A stretch of DNA of 64,000 nucleotides, from contig CM060478.1 in NCBI GenBank assembly GCA_030544235.1, positions 19,387,727-19,451,726 of the forward strand. The letters are read 5' to 3'. This stretch comes from Lepturacanthus savala (lineage: Eukaryota; Chordata; Actinopteri; Scombriformes; Trichiuridae). Each line of letters starts with the position of its first letter. Position 1 is the stretch's first letter. The translations under genes were made by a program, and so were the position numbers. The notes beneath the pieces are model-generated. The model was not told the origin of the DNA, did not search any database, and saw nothing but the letters and a program-made list of their open reading frames with translations. Of this stretch, positions 60,501 to 64,000 are shown one piece after another.

Positions 60501-61176
60501 ATATATTGAAAATAAAACATTTAATTTGGTGAATATGATATTGTAAATATTCATGTTTCAGTTTTTCTTTAGGGACTTAGGGTTTACTTCATTGAAACTT
60601 GAGATTTAAAATTCATTCAATCTCACCTTATTTATGTTATTTTTCCTTACAGGTGAGGCTAAATCTGGGGATGTACATCGTCTTCTTACTGGATTGGCTG
60701 ACAGTTTTCCGAAGAGAGCAGATTCTAATTCTTCGACTCGAGGACTATGCAGCCAACCTGAGAGTGACCATGAAAAAAGTTTTTGATTTCCTGAGTGTAG
60801 GTATGTATCTGAAAGCACTGTTGAGCCACATGCCACCCGTTTAAGTCGAGCTGAAGCATTTTCACATATACATATTATTTTCACAATAAAAAATGTAGCC
60901 TATAACGCTCTGGTTATTTCTTCCTTAAGGTTCCACTTTGGTATTGTTTGCAAGGTCTCACATACACATCACACACTCTCTGCAGGTCCTGTGTCGGAGC
61001 AGGTGGAGGCAGCACTAACCAAACGGCCAATGTCTAACACGCGGCGGGCAGCAGACAGGAACCTTGGTCCCATGCTTCCAGCCACCAGAGACCTCCTCAG
61101 GGATTTTCATCAGCCCTTCAACAATAAACTGGCCAGCGTGCTGGACAATGAGGCCTTCTACTGGAGTAACTCCTAG
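54095..61176 (+). CDS. chst15: Carbohydrate sulfotransferase 15 (GalNAc 4-sulfate 6-O-sulfotransferase), seven coding exons
   Basis: Exons 54095-54568, 56343-56682, 57629-57772, 58669-58825, 59294-59450, 60653-60800 and 60986-61176 join with matching phases into 536 residues; human CHST15 is 561. It is a type II Golgi membrane protein that moves sulfate from PAPS to C-6 of GalNAc-4-sulfate in chondroitin sulfate A, making the highly sulfated E unit. The cytoplasmic tail is about 68 residues, followed by a membrane segment at about 69-89, a stem, and the catalytic domain. IIGQPKCGTTDLY (234-246) is the 5'-phosphosulfate loop and LRDPVERLYSDY (366-377) the 3'-phosphate site; KEPHWWTRKRFG (261-272) and GEASASTMWDN (320-330) are CHST15 signatures. 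N-glycosylation sequons lie at 307, 384 and 416. All family residues I can check are intact. It lies downstream of nkx1-2 on the same strand. Confidence 0.96.
55370..56170 (-). other. Unclassified block in chst15 intron 1 with a 185-residue antisense frame
   Basis: The minus-strand frame 55598-56155 is open for 185 codons, Cys- and His-rich, without recognised domains. The block is richer in GC than its flanks and may be a degenerate retroelement segment (for example a terminal repeat). No gene call is made. Confidence 0.3.
56343..56682 (+). CDS. chst15: chst15 coding exon 2 (PAPS 5'-phosphosulfate loop)
   Basis: The acceptor TCGCCACAG precedes 56343. The exon encodes residues 159-271 plus one base of Gly272 and ends TTCG|GTTAGT. 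It contains SPCWYEEFS and the PKCGTTDLY nucleotide loop. The phase matches both neighbours. Confidence 0.93.
57209..57300 (-). repeat. RTE-type 3' end fragment in chst15 intron 2
   Basis: CCATCCATTGGCTATACCTGCTTATCC and GGGTTGCAGGGTTTGCTGG resemble the insert at 13.2 kb. Its plus-strand left side has the CATC-like tail words. Confidence 0.5.
57629..57772 (+). CDS. chst15: chst15 coding exon 3
   Basis: The acceptor GGTGCAG precedes 57629 and the donor is ACAG|GTGAAC. Phase 1 in, phase 1 out. It encodes residues 272-319 with EDYLDLFDLAAHKI, closely matching the human protein, and the sequon NSS at 307-309. Confidence 0.93.
58669..58825 (+). CDS. chst15: chst15 coding exon 4 (3'-phosphate binding start)
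   Basis: The acceptor TTGACAG precedes 58669 and the donor is GAGAG|GTAATG, phase 2 out. It encodes GEASASTMWDN and ends in LRDPVER, the first half of the PAPS 3'-phosphate site, which is completed by LYSDY in the next exon. Confidence 0.93.
59294..59450 (+). CDS. chst15: chst15 coding exon 5
   Basis: The acceptor TATCCCCAG precedes 59294. It encodes residues 373-424 (LYSDYLYF to SNAMP) with sequons at 384 and 416. It ends ATGCCG|GTCAGA: the donor is weak (C at intron position +3). Reading through would give VR and then TGA, so splicing here is needed for a full-length enzyme. Confidence 0.9.
60653..60800 (+). CDS. chst15: chst15 coding exon 6
   Basis: The acceptor TCCTTACAG precedes 60653 and the donor is GTGTAG|GTATGT, phase 1 out. 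It encodes residues 425-473, VRLNLGMYIVFLLDWLTVF then LILRLEDYAANL, matching the C-terminal half of the sulfotransferase fold. Confidence 0.93.
60986..61176 (+). CDS. chst15: chst15 coding exon 7 (C-terminus)
   Basis: The acceptor CTCTGCAG precedes 60986 and the TAG stop ends at 61176. It encodes residues 474-536. DRNLGPMLPATRDLLRDF is the conserved C-terminal block, and the protein ends FYWSNS. Confidence 0.93.
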
Positions 61177-61800
61177 AGTGACACAGGCACGGCAGAAACC
61201 AGAGAAAGAAGCTACAGCAGGGATTACTGCCACCCAAAAAAAATCCACAATGGGAGGACTCTTACACAGGTGAAAAGTTGTATATAGCATTATATGAATG
61301 AGTGTATGGGTTTTGTTTGTGATATTTATTTGCTTCTGAAAGAATGTGTGATGATTCAAGTGTATTAGTCAGAGATATGATACTGAATGTTGTGTTTCTA
61401 AGACAATTTTACAGTGTGGGAAAGCCGCACTTCACTCACAGTGCACTGTTACAATTTACAGTTTCATAACTGTACACCGCTGAGTAAAGTTTTCACTTCA
61501 TTTATGGCTCACAGGTCGGCTTTAATATAATGTGGTCAGGATATTGTGATTTGAACTTGGCTCTCATATGGACAAACATCCGCTGTCCCAGTTTTCTTGA
61601 CTATTTTCTTTCATTTGTTGCTGGAAAGATGTAGAGAAATATTGAAAAGTTGTAACATTAGATTTCATAGTGTCTAAGAGAAGGCCTTGGGACTGTTGTA
61701 CAGAAAATGGGTCTGGGAAAGTAATAGAAACAGTGTTTGAAATGTTAAAAACAAACGAAACAAAACAAAAAGGAAATAAAATGATTTGAAGTTGATTTTT
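61177..61800 (+). other. chst15: chst15 3' untranslated region
   Basis: AATAAA lies at 61775-61780, followed by T/G-rich sequence, about 600 bases after the stop. A second AATAAA at 62071-62076 could serve a longer transcript. Confidence 0.6.
61775..61780 (+). terminator. Candidate polyadenylation signal of chst15
   Basis: AATAAA followed by GTTGATTTTTGTCC, a T/G-rich downstream element. Confidence 0.55.
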
Positions 61801-62504
61801 GTCCAGAGTGGTGTTTAAGTGACTGTCTAGATATTTTTGATGTTCTTGTATTAATCCCAAGAGGGCACCAAAGCACGTCACAGCAAAAACACACCAACAT
61901 TCAAACCTCTGTCTGATTGCTCCATTCAGACCTGCCATCACTGAGCTATTTCTCTGTTGTGTTCATACAGTATAGATGAGACATGTCATTACCTGCAAAA
62001 TTATAAATAGTATTTTTTAATTTTTCCTTTGAGTTGATGAGGGTATGTATTTACAGGCTGCTTTTATTACAATAAAGAAACATAAAAAGGCTGTAAGCAG
62101 AATATAAAGTGAACCCAATGGATGGAGTCCAGGGGAAAGAAGGAGATAAGGTAAGATGAATTCCCTTAATGATCCGACTCCGCCTTCTCAGCTCCAGAAT
62201 GAACCCCACAATCCTCAAGGTGGTTATAACAGTTCTATATATTTACAATCAGTTCCAAATGTTAACACAGAGAATTGCTTAGAAAATTTAGTTTAAAACT
62301 AATGAGCATAATGCAAAAACAACCTTCCACCCACCCACAATTTATCCACATGTATACATAAACATTAGCTGATATTTGATATGGATAAAAAATGGCAATG
62401 ATTTAAATGCTCTCAATAAAGATTGGGCATCTTTTCTTTGAAACGACTCAAGTAAGAAATGTTTAATTCTGACTATTTCTTTTCTTACTTTCCACAAAAC
62501 AACT

Positions 62505-62830
62505 AGATTAAGCCCCAGGACTATTTTATAAATGATATTTATAAATGATAATAAAAATGGAATATCTCTACAACCACAAAGTTTATGGATTTAAACCTGG
62601 TATCAAAAGAAATCTACAAAATGAGGTGACTACAGAAGTGTCAGAATCGATTCATGTAACTGTGACAGAGCAATAAATATTGCAAAACAAAAACAAACAG
62701 AAATCACAAAATGATAATAATCTGTATAACTACAGATAAAAATACTTTACCAAACTGACCAAAATCAGGTTGAAATAGGAGTTGAAAAGAAGTTGAAATA
62801 GGCTAAATTATCTGCAATTTAAAGTTTAAT
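62505..62830 (+). repeat. Dispersed repeat, inverted relative to 8.5 kb
   Basis: Shares ATCTCTACAACCACAAAG, GTGACTACAGAAGTGTC and GTAACTGTGACAGAGCAA with the reverse complement of 8490-8850. Overall AT-rich and non-coding. Confidence 0.65.
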
Positions 62831-63424
62831 TATTAATAAGAGTTCAAAAGTCTTTTATTTGTCATAGAAATCACACTGAGGCTAATTACAGAGCATGAAT
62901 GTTTTACTACAGATAAAAAATGACTTTGTACTAAGTAAAGTAAAATTACTTTACTTAGTACTAAATAATTGTTTTGGTATGTTTTAGTTGATATGCATTT
63001 CGTGACTTCCTATTTTGTTTGCTATTACATGTATTATTTTCATTCAAGCACCATCACTGCAAGTGCAGAGTGGACGTCCTGATTGTTCTTAGGACAACAA
63101 CCACTTGGTAAAATCAGGACGTCTGTTAAGAGCACCACAGTGTGTCTTTGAGCATTGTTCAGCAATTACTTTGATCTCACATGTGCAGAAATGCAATGCA
63201 AAGTGGGTCTGTGATACTGTGAGATGAAACTAATTTAGCTTCATCCTCTAAACTGTCCACTGAGCCGCTGAGTTTGTTTTCTTGCATCATCCCACTTCAC
63301 ACTCAGTTTCACAGTTTCATCATGTTCACACCTGGAGGCTGAGAAGAAAAAACATCATCTTCTACTCTCCACTGAGCAGCTTCACTGCCAGCGGGCTGGT
63401 GTCCAGTGCCTTGCTTAAGGGCAC

Positions 63425-63545
63425 ATTAAAGGATAGGTTCGCCATTTATGTAAAATCTTTTCTTAAAACAATATCCACATGCCCATAAACACACTGAAAC
63501 AGTTGTTACTGTCAGAAAATCCTCCAAACACCTCTTTAGTGTAAG
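63425..63545 (+). repeat. Dispersed fish repeat, copy 4 (diverged)
   Basis: AAAGGATAGGTTCGCCATTT, then TCTTAAAACAATATCCACATGCCC and ACACTGAAACAG resemble the 5' side of the family seen at 6.1 kb. It is preceded by GTGCCTTGCTTAAGGGCAC, another common fish repeat word. Confidence 0.45.
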
Positions 63546-64000
63546 TGCTATATCCTCAAAACTGAAAGTCAACAAATTCAGAGTAATTATTGATTGTTTT
63601 CAATGGTGAAATCTAGTTGTAAAAATATCTGTAAATGTTATATGATACAATCTTAATTATGAGATACTATACATGTCTTTTATAAATATCTCTGACATCA
63701 TCACAGTAGGAAAACATAGGTGTAAATAATTACATTCAAGATGGCTTTGACTTCACATTTTGTCCACACTCAGACTGTCCGTGATGCTTGAATAGAACTT
63801 GCTGAGTTAATATTATTAGTTTCACCCTTTTCTACTATGATAAAAAAATAACAATAACCCAATACAGAATATGTTGATGCCTGTTTTTACAATTGGGATG
63901 TGACAATATTGATAACATATATTTTTAATATTATTAATTGTTTCATTTGTTTTCACAGCTGTTGTGTGTTAGTCTCATTTTGTGTTACTTTTAAATTAAT

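Larger units (their letters stand above)
61801..64000. other. Intergenic downstream of chst15
   Basis: AT-rich, with the dispersed repeats at 62.5 kb and 63.4 kb. No exon of a further gene is visible up to the window end. Confidence 0.5.

Overview
The window reads as nuclear DNA of a ray-finned fish, probably a percomorph teleost; the species cannot be named from it. The reasons are two vertebrate-type split genes with GT-AG introns, a low gene density with long AT-rich intergenic stretches, abundant long CA/TG, CT and AT microsatellites, and many short remnants of fish-type DNA transposons (Tc1/mariner, hAT, piggyBac-like) and non-LTR retrotransposons.

Only two protein-coding genes can be supported, both on the + strand. 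The first, at 21.9-25.8 kb, is an NK1-class homeobox gene (nkx1-2/Sax-like). It has two coding exons, a 3.2 kb intron and a predicted protein of 271 residues, including an eh1-like repression motif and a complete homeodomain. The second, at about 42.3-61.8 kb, is chst15, encoding N-acetylgalactosamine 4-sulfate 6-O-sulfotransferase. Seven coding exons (54.1-61.2 kb) join in consistent phase to give 536 residues, with a likely CpG-rich non-coding first exon about 11 kb upstream. NKX1-2 and CHST15 are also neighbours in the same relative orientation on human 10q26, where OAT lies between them; no OAT-like exon was found here. The two genes have no known biochemical link, so their association is synteny, not an operon.

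Region by region: 1-21.3 kb is a gene desert upstream of the homeobox gene, with transposon relics, microsatellites and a few stretches that look like conserved regulatory DNA (13.5-14.2 kb and 16.3-16.7 kb are the best). 21.4-26.9 kb holds the homeobox gene, whose intron carries a candidate enhancer in its first 700 bases and a nested pile of transposons in its last 1.3 kb. 27-42 kb is intergenic, with a very long CT tract, a decayed L1-like LINE interrupted by a hAT element, a decayed L2/CR1-like LINE and three CA tracts. 42.3-61.8 kb is chst15, with a fold-back Tc1 relic in its long 5' intron. 61.8-64 kb is intergenic with dispersed repeats.

No new biological system was found. The more interesting points are the candidate regulatory elements around nkx1-2, the overlapping upstream ATG and weak intron 5 donor of chst15, and several transposon insertions with readable target-site duplications.
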